A program made the translations under genes and the position numbers. The notes beneath the pieces are model-generated. The model saw only the letters and a program-made list of their open reading frames with translations. It did not search any database and was not told where the DNA came from. From Haloplanus salinus (GTDB taxonomy: Archaea > Halobacteriota > Halobacteria > Halobacteriales > Haloferacaceae), in assembly GCF_003336245.1 (NCBI RefSeq), contig NZ_QPHM01000001.1:558001-622000 (forward strand): 64,000 nucleotides of DNA. Reading direction: 5' to 3'. This document shows, in pieces, positions 33,202-41,872 of the stretch; the first letter of the stretch is position 1; every line of letters starts with the position of its first letter.

Positions 33202-33858
33202 TCAGCGCTGACCGTAGCCTTCGAACATCGAGCGGAGGTGGGCGACCTCCTCGTCGGGGAGGACGATCGGTTCGCCGACGCTGATGGCCTGGTAGTGGAT
33301 GCGCGCGCAGTACTCGACCATCGACGCCACTTCGAGCGCCGCTTCGGCCGTCTCGCCGACGGCGAGCGTCCCGTGGTTCTGGAGGAGGCAGGCGTCGTAG
33401 TCGGCTCCCATCGTCTCGGCCGCGAGTTCGGCCAGTTCCTCGCTCCCGGGGCGTGCGTACCCCGCGACCGGGACCTCGTCGCCGGCGACGGCGATCAGGT
33501 AGTGCGACGCCGGGATAGACTCGCCGAGCGTGGCGAACGTGCTCGCATACGGGGAGTGGGTGTGGACGACCCCGCCGACGTCGTCCCGCCGGCGGTAGAG
33601 CGCCGTATGTATCGGCGTCTCGCTGGAGGCGTCGAGGCCGCCCGTCACTTGCTCGCCGTCGAGGGTGACGAGGGGGACACGCTCCGGAGTCACGTCGCCG
33701 TAGGGGACCCCCGACGGCGAGACGGCGACCGTCTCACCGTCGGCACACCGGTGACTCACGTTCCCGCCGGTGCCCGTGGTCAGTTCCCGTTCGAGCAGCT
33801 CGCGTCCGACGTCGCCGACCGTCGTCCGTGCCGTGCCGTGTGGCAAGTCGTCCGTCAT
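33202..33858 (-). CDS. Class II aldolase (fuculose-1-phosphate aldolase type)
   Basis: 218 residues from ATG 33858 (MTDDLPHGTART). Class II aldolase/adducin fold: LTTGTGGNVSHR, the acidic catalytic residue region SSETPIHTALYRR, zinc ligands in VVHTHSPYAS, and LLQNHGTLAVG (third His). Substrate is a sugar-1-phosphate cleaved to dihydroxyacetone phosphate and an aldehyde. With MtnA (29590) and the deaminase (34581) nearby, 5-deoxyribulose-1-phosphate or methylthioribulose-1-phosphate are good candidates; fuculose-1-phosphate is the alternative. Confidence 0.88.
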   Translation of the reverse strand: MTDDLPHGTARTTVGDVGRELLERELTTGTGGNVSHRCADGETVAVSPSGVPYGDVTPERVPLVTLDGEQVTGGLDASSETPIHTALYRRRDDVGGVVHTHSPYASTFATLGESIPASHYLIAVAGDEVPVAGYARPGSEELAELAAETMGADYDACLLQNHGTLAVGETAEAALEVASMVEYCARIHYQAISVGEPIVLPDEEVAHLRSMFEGYGQR

Positions 33859-34580
33859 GATGCGTGGTCGACCGAAGCGACCGTTGGTGAAACCGTTGAT
33901 TCGCCTCCCTCCTGAATCCTTCCACGGACGATCGATCGACGAGCCGCACCGCAGCGACACGCCGAGCGTTCGGTCGGGGGCGCCCAAACAGGTACGAAAT
34001 CCGTTATAGTAAAAAATCGGGAATGACGGCGGCGGCACGCGACGCGGTCGGACCCGAGCCACGCCGACCGTGTTACGTGTTCAAACGCACCCAAATACGC
34101 TCTGCCGCGTTTCGCGCCGTTTCGACCACGTCCAGCCGTGATACTGCGTCGCCGCGTGAGGCGGACGGTCGTCGGGAGATGATCGGCTTTAGGTCCGCTG
34201 ATTGACGTCGTGTGCTACCCGCGTCCGGGTCGTCGGCGCGTTCGGCGGCCCGAAATATCAGGTTTACTCAACGTCGCGCAAACGATATTATTTTTGATTG
34301 GTTACCGTCGGCGGCCGAGGCGAACGCGCGGATGCGTGAGGAAGGGGAGGCGTCGGGACGATCGAACACGGAGGAAGGGACGGCGTCCGAATAACGGCGG
34401 TGCTACCGGTATCCGACGGGTGACACGTCCTGCGAGCGTGGCGTCGGTCGCGTTCGTGACCTCGTCGGACGGGCGACTCGTCGTTTGTAAAGTACGGATC
34501 GTGGCGTCGGCCGTTACGATCGATTCGGCGGCGCGCCGTCCGATCGAACGCGTGTCGTGGCGCCGACACTCGCGGCGAGA
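33859..34580. other. Gene-poor region with AT-rich promoter-like segments
   Basis: 722 bases between two minus-strand genes. AT-rich islands occur at 34001-34020 (TTATAGTAAAAAATCGG) and 34280-34310 (ATATTATTTTTGATTGG). A possible 20-residue ORF MREEGEASGRSNTEEGTASE starts at ATG 34332, about 30-40 bases after the second island; too short to call. Otherwise no protein-like frame is convincing. The size and the promoter-like islands leave room for a non-coding RNA. Confidence 0.4.
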
Positions 34581-35915
34581 TCAGGGTTTGTGTCGCCATG
34601 CGGACCGGCGTTCCGCCGTCAGATCCATGCCGAGGCCGACTTCGGACGCCTTCCGCCGGACCGCCTCGGCGTCGATGGCTGTCACCTCGCCGCCCTCCTG
34701 CAGGACGGTGCCGTCGACCATCGTAAAGCGCACGTCGTCGCCGTGGGCGGCGAAGACCAGATGCGAGAGGACGTCGTGGAGCGGAGTCGCCCGGCTGAGG
34801 TCCGTGCTGAGGCCGACGATGTCGGCGCGCCAGCCCTCCCGGATCGCGCCGAGGTCGTCGAACCCGGCGGCGCGCGCGCCGTTGATCGTCGCCATCTCGA
34901 AGACGTCGCCCGCCGGCGTCGCCGTCGGGTCCAGCCGATCCACCTTCCCCAAGAGGCTGGCCTGGCGCATCTCCGTGAACGCGTCGAGCGTGTTGTTACA
35001 CGGCGGGCCGTCGTTGCCGAGGGCGACGTTGACCCCGCGGTCGAGGTAGTCCCGGACCGGCGCGATGCCGCTCGCGAGTTTCATGTTCGAGGACGGGCAG
35101 TGCGTGACGTGCGTGCCCGTCTCCGCGAGCACCTCGCGCTCGCTCTCGTCGGTCCAGACGCAGTGTGCCAACACGACGTCCTCGCCGGTGAGACCGACCT
35201 CGTCGAGCCAGTGGATGTTGCGCATCCCGGTGTCCTCTTTCACCGTCTCGATTTCGCTCCGGTTCTCGCTGGCGTGGGTGTGGATGCGGACGCCGTCGTA
35301 CGCGTCCGCCAGTTCGCGCGCGCCGCGGAGGCACTCCTCGGAACAGGAGACGGCGAAGCGCGGCGTCACGGCGTAGCGAACCCGGTCGTCGAACGAGCCG
35401 TGGTACCGCCGGATGAGTCGTTCGGACTCGTCGAGGGCCGCTTGAGTGTCTTCGAGGAGGCCGTCGGGCGACCGCTGGTCCATCAGGACCTTGCCGAGGA
35501 CGCCGCGAATGCCGATCTCGCCCGCGGCTTCGAAGGCTTCGTCCGCGTGGGCGACCGAGAGGTGGTCGACACAGGTCGTCGTTCCGCTCTCGATCATCTC
35601 CAGATAGCCCAGCTTCGCCGCGACCGCCATCTCCTCGGCGGAGAGCGAGGCCTCCATGGGGAGGATGTAGTCGAACAGCCAGTCCAACAGTTCGGTGTCG
35701 TCGGCGATGCCGCGCCCGAGGCTCTGGACGGAGTGGACGTGGCCGCCGACCAGCCCCGGCAACAGCACGTCGTAGGACTGGTGCTCGTGGTCGGCGTACC
35801 CCGGGGCGACCGCGGATCGCTCCCCCACCGCCTCGATCCGCGATCCCGAGACGACGACCGCCCCGTCGGGGATCACCGTCTCCGAGTCCGCGACGACGGT
35901 TCCGGTCAGTAACAT
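34581..35915 (-). CDS. Amidohydrolase of the MTA/SAH/5'-deoxyadenosine deaminase group
   Basis: 444 residues from ATG 35915 (MLLTGTVVADSE); a minus-strand TATA-like GTTTTTG at about 35941-35947 supports it. Metal site of the TRZ/ATZ (mtaD/dadD) amidohydrolases: GGHVHSVQSLGRGIADD (HxH), IHTHASENRSE, VLAHCVWTDE and ALGNDGPPCNN (Asp). These enzymes deaminate adenosine analogues such as S-adenosylhomocysteine, methylthioadenosine or 5'-deoxyadenosine. Context with MtnA and a class II aldolase points to salvage of SAM by-products; the exact substrate is inference. Confidence 0.87.
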   Translation of the reverse strand: MLLTGTVVADSETVIPDGAVVVSGSRIEAVGERSAVAPGYADHEHQSYDVLLPGLVGGHVHSVQSLGRGIADDTELLDWLFDYILPMEASLSAEEMAVAAKLGYLEMIESGTTTCVDHLSVAHADEAFEAAGEIGIRGVLGKVLMDQRSPDGLLEDTQAALDESERLIRRYHGSFDDRVRYAVTPRFAVSCSEECLRGARELADAYDGVRIHTHASENRSEIETVKEDTGMRNIHWLDEVGLTGEDVVLAHCVWTDESEREVLAETGTHVTHCPSSNMKLASGIAPVRDYLDRGVNVALGNDGPPCNNTLDAFTEMRQASLLGKVDRLDPTATPAGDVFEMATINGARAAGFDDLGAIREGWRADIVGLSTDLSRATPLHDVLSHLVFAAHGDDVRFTMVDGTVLQEGGEVTAIDAEAVRRKASEVGLGMDLTAERRSAWRHKP

Positions 35916-36219
35916 ACACCGGACGAACACGGTCGCGGGGCAAAAACGTTGCTCCCCCAGAGGGCCGATTCGGGGACGGAAACGACCGAAATCGCGAGGG
36001 CGTCCGTCCACGGCGGTGTGCCACGCCCGTGACCGGTGGATGGCCGAGGCGTCCGACGGCCCGTCCGCTCGCCGTGCGCCGCTCCCCGTCCCGGACCACT
36101 CACACGATGTGCGCGAGCGTTGTCGAGACGACCCCGATGGAGTCGGGTGGCCCCGCCGATTCCGTAACACCCGTACTCCTGTTACAGCGCGGCGGAGTCG
36201 GAGCGCCCACGGCAACGTT

Positions 36220-36228
36220 TTTATCATC
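36220..36228 (+). promoter_or_regulatory. TATA-like box of the sph-type gene
   Basis: GTTTTTATC centred 27 bases before ATG 36251; leaderless architecture and the reason for choosing that ATG. Confidence 0.6.
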
Positions 36229-36250
36229 CGCGGCTCGATGCGCGTACGTT

Positions 36251-38185
36251 ATGCATACGGAACTGCTCGGAGACCGAGCTAGTCTCGACGTACGGAACGT
36301 CGGCGGCATCGACGAGACGGCCGTCACGTTCGAGCCCGGGATCACGATCCTAACTGGGCGAAACGCGACGAACCGAACGTCGTTGCTTCGCTCGATCATG
36401 GCGGTCGTGGGCAGCGACGACGCCTCGCTCAAGGCGGGTGCGGACGAGGGCCACGTCGAACTCACGGTCGGAAACGAACGGTACGTACGAACGTTCACGC
36501 GGTCGAACGGAACCGTGACGACCGGCGGCAACCCGTTTCTGGACGATCCGGAGCTCGCCGACCTCTTCGCGTTTCTGCTGGAGTCGAACGAGGCCAGGCG
36601 GTCGGTCGCGATGAGCGAGGACCTGCGCGAACTCATCATGCGGCCGGTCGACACCGACGCCATTCACGCCGAGATTCGGGAGCTCGAACGCGAGAAGTCC
36701 CGGATCGACGACGAACTCGACGGTCTGGAGGAGCTGAAAGGCGACCTGCCGGCGCTCGAACGGAAGCGGAGTCGGCTCGAGGGCGACATCGAGGCGAAAC
36801 GCGAGGAGCTGGCGGCGAAGGAGGAAGACATCGAGGCACGGGACGCCGGCGTCGACGAGACGCGTGCGGAGAAACGGGAGCTCGAATCGCGGCTCGACGA
36901 CCTGCGTGAGAAGCGGTCGGCGCTGGAGCGGGTCCGCTCCGACATCGACCTCCAGCAGGACAGCATCGAGTCGCTCACGGTCGAGCGTCGGGAACTGGAG
37001 GCGGAACGCGAAGAGCTCCCCGGCGCCCCGACGGGCAAGCACGCCGAACTCGGCGACGAGATCGAGCAGCTTCGTGGGCGGATCGACACGCTGGAACGCG
37101 AAGTGAGCAACCTCCAGGACGTGATCGGGTTCAACGAGGATCAGCTCGACGAGACGGCGGCGATCACGACACACCTGGACGGGGACGACGGGGGGTCGGT
37201 GACGGACACCCTCGTCGACGACTCGGTGGTGTGCTGGACCTGTGGCTCCGCCGTCGACTCGGAGCGAATCACGAGGACGCTGGATCAGTTGCGTGCGGTC
37301 CGCCAGGAGAAGTTGGAGACGATGCGGACGCTCGAATCGGAGCTGAGCGAACTGAAGGAGCAGCGACGGGCGTACCGCGAGCAACGGCAACGCCGGGAGT
37401 CGATCGACCGCAAGCTCGACGACATCGCGGCCGAACTCGAGGACCGCGAGACGCAACTCGAGAGCCTCCGCGAGGAGCGCGAGTCGCTCAACGACGACAT
37501 CGAGGCGCTCGAAGCGGAGATCGGGACCTTGGAGGCCGACGACTTCGGCGACGTACTCGACCTCCACAAGGAGGCGAACCAACTGGAGTTCGAACTCGGC
37601 CGCCTCGAATCCGACCTCGACGACGTGGCCGACCGGATCGGGTCGATAGAGGAGCGCCTGACCGAGGAAGAGCAGCTCCGCTCCCAGCGCGAGGAGGTCG
37701 ACGCGGAACTGCGGAACCTCCGGACGCGAATTAGCCGGATCGAGGAGAACGCCGTCGAGCAGTTCAACGAGCACATGGCGGCCGTCCTCGACATCCTCGG
37801 CTACGACAACCTCGAACGGGTCTGGATCGAGCGGGTCGAGCGCACCGTCCGGGAGGGGCGACGGAACGTCGAAAAGACGCTGTTCGAACTCCACATCGTC
37901 CGCAGCACCGAGAGCGGGGCCACGTTCGAGGACACCATCGACCACCTCTCGGAGAGCGAGCGCGAGGTGACCGGTCTCGTGTTCGCGCTCGCGGGCTATC
38001 TCGTCCACGAGGTGTACGAGACGGTGCCGTTCGTGTTGCTCGACTCGCTGGAGGCCATCGACTCCGAACGCATCGCCGCGCTGATCGAGTACGTCGCCGA
38101 CTACGCCGAGTTCCTCGTCGCCGCCCTCCTGCCCGAGGACGCACAGGCGCTCGACGACGACTACCCCCGCGTGACGGAGATTTAG
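36251..38185 (+). CDS. Archaea-specific SMC-related protein (Sph/Rad50-like)
   Basis: 644 residues. N-terminal ATPase half with a variant Walker A GRNATNRTS (residues 36-44, no GK[S/T] lysine), long coiled coils (about 155-320 and 345-540) separated by a Rad50-like zinc hook CWTC (Cys328, Cys331), then the C-terminal half with signature-like HLSESEREVTGLVFALAG and Walker B VPFVLLDSLEAID (about 590-603). Such proteins are thought to act on DNA or cell architecture. It is convergent with rdfA, sharing a 4-base TTAG overlap at the stops, an arrangement I associate with the Haloferax sph3-rdfA pair. Start at ATG 36251; longer frame upstream rejected. Confidence 0.9.
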   Translation: MHTELLGDRASLDVRNVGGIDETAVTFEPGITILTGRNATNRTSLLRSIMAVVGSDDASLKAGADEGHVELTVGNERYVRTFTRSNGTVTTGGNPFLDDPELADLFAFLLESNEARRSVAMSEDLRELIMRPVDTDAIHAEIRELEREKSRIDDELDGLEELKGDLPALERKRSRLEGDIEAKREELAAKEEDIEARDAGVDETRAEKRELESRLDDLREKRSALERVRSDIDLQQDSIESLTVERRELEAEREELPGAPTGKHAELGDEIEQLRGRIDTLEREVSNLQDVIGFNEDQLDETAAITTHLDGDDGGSVTDTLVDDSVVCWTCGSAVDSERITRTLDQLRAVRQEKLETMRTLESELSELKEQRRAYREQRQRRESIDRKLDDIAAELEDRETQLESLREERESLNDDIEALEAEIGTLEADDFGDVLDLHKEANQLEFELGRLESDLDDVADRIGSIEERLTEEEQLRSQREEVDAELRNLRTRISRIEENAVEQFNEHMAAVLDILGYDNLERVWIERVERTVREGRRNVEKTLFELHIVRSTESGATFEDTIDHLSESEREVTGLVFALAGYLVHEVYETVPFVLLDSLEAIDSERIAALIEYVADYAEFLVAALLPEDAQALDDDYPRVTEI

Positions 38186-38808
38186 TCGTCCTCGCAGTCG
38201 CACCCGCCCCGTTCGAGCAGTTCGGCGACGCCGTACTGGGCGCCACAGTCCTCACAGAGTACGTCGACGTCGACGAACAGACGGAACGTGCCGAGGGTGA
38301 GTCTGTCGGTCGACCGCAGACGGTCCAGGCTCCCCTCCGTGATCGAACGCAGGCGGGAGCGGAGGCGCTGGATGGTTTCGAGGACGCTCTCGACCCGTTC
38401 GGCCGCGGACGGCTCCTCGTACTCGGCGTCGCGGTACTCGGTCAGATACGAGCGGATGGCTTGGTACGTGACGAAGTCGCGTTCGAGGCCGTCGACGTCG
38501 ACGCCGTCGCGTTCGAGGCGCGCCCGTGCCTCCGTCCGCATCCCGCTGCTCACGTCGTCGGCCGTGAGGAGCCGATAGAGGTTCGCCACCTCGCCGCTGA
38601 CCGTCGACGTTCCGGCGGCGGTCAGCACGCTCTCGAGGAGCCGCCGGTTGAAGCGGTCGGCGAGGTCACGGAGGCTCTCCCGCTCGTCGCCGTCTGCCGT
38701 CCAGCGGCGTTCGAGTTCGTCGCCGTACGCCACGCCGAGGTCGTACTCGTCGATCAGTCGGGCCACCTTGCTGGATGGTCGGCCGCCGCCGTCGCGGTTG
38801 TCGGACAT
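38182..38808 (-). CDS. rdfA: RdfA: rod-determining factor
   Basis: 208 residues from ATG 38808, with a strong minus-strand TATATAAA-type box at 38834-38842 (leaderless). Matches the haloarchaeal RdfA family: KVARLIDEYDLGV, ERESLRDLADRFNRRLLE, LLTADDVSSGMRTEAR, ERDFVTYQAIRSYLTEYR and the C-terminal zinc-ribbon-like CEDCGAQYG...GGCDC. In Haloferax volcanii RdfA is needed for rod-shaped cells in the rod-disk transition. The adjacent SMC-related protein is likely its functional partner (inference from the conserved pairing). Confidence 0.88.
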   Translation of the reverse strand: MSDNRDGGGRPSSKVARLIDEYDLGVAYGDELERRWTADGDERESLRDLADRFNRRLLESVLTAAGTSTVSGEVANLYRLLTADDVSSGMRTEARARLERDGVDVDGLERDFVTYQAIRSYLTEYRDAEYEEPSAAERVESVLETIQRLRSRLRSITEGSLDRLRSTDRLTLGTFRLFVDVDVLCEDCGAQYGVAELLERGGCDCEDD

Positions 38809-38833
38809 ACTGTCGTGAACGATACGATGCCGC

Positions 38834-38842
38834 GTATATAAA
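38834..38842 (-). promoter_or_regulatory. TATA box of rdfA
   Basis: GTATATAAA on the plus strand (TTTATATAC on the minus strand), centred about 30 bases before ATG 38808. One of the best TATA matches in the window. Confidence 0.65.
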
Positions 38843-40101
38843 AGACGCGCCGCGCCCGCCGCCGCGGGGCGCGGAGGCGGTTACCCGGCGCCGACCGTCG
38901 GCTCGGGCCTCGGAGTCGGCGGCGCCGACGAGACGTCCGGGGCGGTCGTTCGTTACTGATTTCGTATGATTGCAATTACGTATCAATTTTTGCATCATCA
39001 GTTGGTCGGCCGTCCTCCACGGGAACTCGGGATGCCCGCATGTGGGCAGAATTTTGTCATTTGCCTCTTTTCGTCCAACTTTTTTGTCAATATAACGGCC
39101 GTATTACAAACTTCGAACTCGTTGCTACCGGAACCTCTGTCGGCGCTGTCGATTCCTCTTCGATTCGTGCCGTTTCCGTTACGTTTCGATATAATGTATT
39201 TTCTTTTGATACTTCTGATCGACGACGCGGTTCCCGAACCGGCGGTCGTCGCGGAACGATGGGGCCTCCGACGACAGTCCCGCTCCCCACAAGCCAAGTG
39301 GCCTAAAACGTCCACCCATCCGCTACGTCCCCTGCACCTCGCCGTTCACGACCCAGGCGCGAACGACGACGACGGCGGGTCAGTCCGGTCGTCCCGGGGG
39401 CGGGATAGCCGCGACGCCAGATAGTCGTGGCGCCGGCGAAGCCGACGACCAGCCCGGTACCGGGGCTGAGGACTGGGAGGGGACCGACCGCGAATCCGGG
39501 TCGTCCGATGGTGACCCCGCTACACGGGAGCAGCGGTTCGGCCCGGTGTACGCGGGCTCACGGAAGCGGTGGGCGAGTGGGTGTACTGCCGTGCACATCG
39601 TCTGGGGATCGCACCTAAACCGTTGTCGAGGTGTCCGTAGGGAGGTTCGCGCTCTACTAGCCTCAACGTATCCGTATTAGTTATAAATACCACACCGAGC
39701 CACAGATGTCCAGACGGTCCCGTTCCCTACTCACGTCCACCGTTCGTGCGACGGCCGTTGCGGGGCCAACGGCGGCCCATCGCGTAACTGTAATGATCGA
39801 ACCGGTGCCCGAGTTGCATGCGCCCGCCGAGTCGGGATTGGTCACGCCATCAAGCGGAAGCCGACGTCGAATCGCGGGGACACGTGCCCGGCTTTGACCG
39901 CTGCGTCCACCCTCCGTATCGGTCGCGTCACTACTGACGGGGGTCGGGCAGTTCGTTGAAGCGTCGCGAGAGACAGGGCGCATAGTCAGCACGTCACCCA
40001 TCGAGGACCACAGTCTCCGATTCGGTCAGTGCAAACGTCGAAATCACCGCCGAGTTGGTGTACAAAAACGTTTTGGGGAAAATAGAGTTTTGGGCATGGT
40101 A

Positions 40102-40113
40102 AATATAGTTTAC
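40102..40113 (+). promoter_or_regulatory. AT-rich promoter of the small acidic protein gene
   Basis: AAATATAGTTTA lies 29-40 bases before ATG 40142; predicts a short 5' leader of about 8 bases. Confidence 0.5.
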
Positions 40114-40141
40114 ATCAGGCCAACTCGAACTAGGAGTTGCG

Positions 40142-40372
40142 ATGGCTGTTGAAACAGCGGACCTCCAATCGGAGCTCGAAGAGAAGGGTGAACTGATGCT
40201 TGCAGTCTCGGAGTTCGACGAACCGCTGGAGATGCATCTCCACGACACGGACATCGAGGATGGCATCATAAGGATTCATCTGACCGATGGTGTCCTCACG
40301 TTCGACGTCGATGAAGTGGTGGCCGTGTGGCACCACACACACTCGCTCGCGGACTTTGGGCTCGAGGACTGA
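40142..40372 (+). CDS. Small acidic protein, unknown function
   Basis: 76 residues (MAVETADLQSELEEKGELML...). An N-terminal helix is followed by alternating beta-type segments: EPLEMHLHDTDIEDGIIRIHL and TDGVLTFDVDEVVAVWHHTH. The pattern suggests a small compact domain with several His near the end, but no family is recognised. It has its own AT-rich promoter and is isolated between gene-poor stretches; less G+C-rich codon use than its neighbours. Confidence 0.7.
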   Translation: MAVETADLQSELEEKGELMLAVSEFDEPLEMHLHDTDIEDGIIRIHLTDGVLTFDVDEVVAVWHHTHSLADFGLED

Positions 40373-40425
40373 ATCCAGCCGAAAGGGCATAGGTTCGACT
40401 TCGGGTCTACGGGAAGCGTGAGTGT

Positions 40426-40491
40426 CGGCTGTACCTGTTTCAAGATACTCGCCACCCCGGAGTGGCGGACGACTTAATTGACGTACAGCCG
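40426..40491. other. Inverted repeat enclosing a hairpin
   Basis: CGGCTGTAC (40426-40434) and GTACAGCCG (40483-40491) are perfect 9-base inverted arms. Between them lies CGCCAC-CCCGGA-GTGGCG (40450-40467) and then TTAATT. It may be a terminator for the gene at 40142 or a small structured RNA or element end. Confidence 0.5.
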
Positions 40492-40617
40492 GCGGTATGA
40501 CTCGTCACCTTCGTGTGGTGTTTCGGGGCGTGACTCCGGTCGAACCCGAGGCGTCGACGCCGACGACGCCGTTGGTCGGGAGGAGTGGAGTCGGGAGGTT
40601 GAGCGGAACGCGCCCGG

Positions 40618-40931
40618 TCAGGGCGCCGCCTCCTCGAACGCCACCGCGAGGGCGCCCGCCAGCAGCGCCACGACGAGCCAGCGGGCCGCCCCGCGGGCGT
40701 CACGGCGCCGGACGCTGACGAGCGTCGCCGTGGTGAATCCGCCGGTACAGGCGCCGGCGAGGTACGCGACCGTTCGACGGGGATGTAATGACACGGGCGT
40801 GTCTCGTCGGCCGAGACAGTTAGCCACACCGGTTGCACAGGCCACGACACGGGCGGGACGGTGGCGAGGGTCACGAGCGTTGCCGCCCCGTAAGCGACCG
40901 CACCGAGCGGCGCCGGAACCGGCACGCTCAC
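40618..40931 (-). pseudogene. Probable frameshifted small membrane protein
   Basis: On the minus strand a GTG at 40931 begins MSVPVPAPLGAVAYGAATLV and then runs into unlikely sequence. A second frame, open from about 40850 to TGA 40618, continues with VANCLGRRDTPV, TVAYLAGACTGGFTTATLVSV and ARWLVVALLAGALAVAFEEA. Joined by one frameshift near 40840-40855, they would give a protein of about 100 residues with three hydrophobic helices. Either a pseudogene or a sequencing frameshift; no family is recognised. Confidence 0.35.
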
Positions 40932-41049
40932 CGCCGGTCCGTCGCGTTTCGTCCGGGCGCTCGCGCCCGGGTCGTCGACCCCTCCACCGTGTCGCCGAGC
41001 GGATCGCCGTCGACGAACGTCGCCGTCACGCGGCGGGACATCGACCCGG

Positions 41050-41829
41050 CTATCGGTCGCGTGGTCGCTCCGCGACGGCGACGAACGCCCGTCCGTCCTC
41101 GCCGTCGCCGGCGACGAACTCCCGGGGGGTGGTCCGCACCGGGCGGAGATCCGCGGTCTCGAACAGGCCGGTAAGTTCCTCCGGGGTGAACGAACGGAGC
41201 CGGGTGGTCGTCGTCGTCTCGGCCGTCCGGCCGGAGTCGAGGTCGGTCATCTCGAAGGAGACCTGCCAGTCGAAGGTGCCGTCGGCGGCCGGCCGCTGAA
41301 CGTCGTACTGGTGGATTCGAAAGCCGTCGACGGTCGTCGTGAGACGACGCCGTCGAGGCTCGGACAGCCCTCGACGGTCGTGGACGCTACAGACGAACCG
41401 GCCACCGGGAGCGAGTGCGTCCCGAACGTGTGTGAGCGTCGTCTTCCGTTCGGCTGCCGGCTGAATGTGACCCAGCACGGCTCCCATCGCGACGCCGAGG
41501 TCGAACGTCGAGGGGGCGAGGGCGCTGGCGCTGGCCCGACACGTCGGCCCGTGTGCTGCTGCAACGTGGCACATCTCGGCGCTCGTATCGAGGCCGACCA
41601 CCCGCGGGTAGCGTTCGTCGAGCGCCGCGACGAGGTCGCCGGTCCCGCACCCCAGTTCGAAGACGTTCGTGACGTGGGGCGGGGCGTGCTCGCTTGCGAC
41701 CGCGAGCTGGCCCTCGATGCGGCCGCGGGCCGCGTAGGTAGCCCGGTAGAGCGGGGCCAGCGTGGTGTAGATGCCGTCGACGTCCCCGTCCGAGCGGAGG
41801 TGGGCGAACACGTCCTGGAGCGAGTTCAT
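41050..41829 (-). CDS. SAM-dependent methyltransferase, class I
   Basis: 259 residues. Rossmann-fold motif I VFELGCGTGDLVAALDE, motif II region RVVGLDTSAEMCHVAA, motif IV DLGVAMGAVLGHI and LRDALAPGGRFVCSVHD-like post-region (VRDALAPGGRF). N-terminal YTTLAPLYRATYAARGRIEG is common in small-molecule methyltransferases. The acceptor is unknown. Its start lies 44 bases from the stop of the M29-like gene on the same strand, so they could be in one transcript. Confidence 0.9.
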   Translation of the reverse strand: MNSLQDVFAHLRSDGDVDGIYTTLAPLYRATYAARGRIEGQLAVASEHAPPHVTNVFELGCGTGDLVAALDERYPRVVGLDTSAEMCHVAAAHGPTCRASASALAPSTFDLGVAMGAVLGHIQPAAERKTTLTHVRDALAPGGRFVCSVHDRRGLSEPRRRRLTTTVDGFRIHQYDVQRPAADGTFDWQVSFEMTDLDSGRTAETTTTTRLRSFTPEELTGLFETADLRPVRTTPREFVAGDGEDGRAFVAVAERPRDR

Positions 41830-41872
41830 GGTGGATCACACCGCCGCGACGGTATGAGGATGACGCACCCCC

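Larger units (their letters stand above)
38809..40141. other. Gene-poor, partly AT-rich region with possible decayed coding remnant
   Basis: 1.33 kb without a supported gene. 38940-39230 is unusually AT-rich for this genome. Around 39430-39640 the plus strand has one frame with acidic, halophile-like protein (GTGAEDWEGTDRESGSSDGD, then QRFGPVYAGSRKRWASG) but no start codon in a sensible place, so it may be a decayed gene. A strong TATA-like TTATAAATA at 39682-39690 precedes a 63-residue ORF from ATG 39706 that does not look like a real protein; a non-coding transcript is possible. A further AT-rich promoter precedes the gene at 40142. Confidence 0.45.

Noticed and set aside
33040-33915. 291-codon plus-strand frame opposite the class II aldolase
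   Set aside because: Shadow frame; the aldolase motifs on the minus strand are decisive.
34557-35912. 451-codon plus-strand frame opposite the amidohydrolase
   Set aside because: Arg/Val-rich shadow; the minus strand carries all metal-binding motifs of the amidohydrolase.
39706-39897. 63-codon ORF after the TTATAAATA box
   Set aside because: Low protein-like character (Ser/Arg/Thr-rich, no structured segments); a non-coding transcript is as likely.
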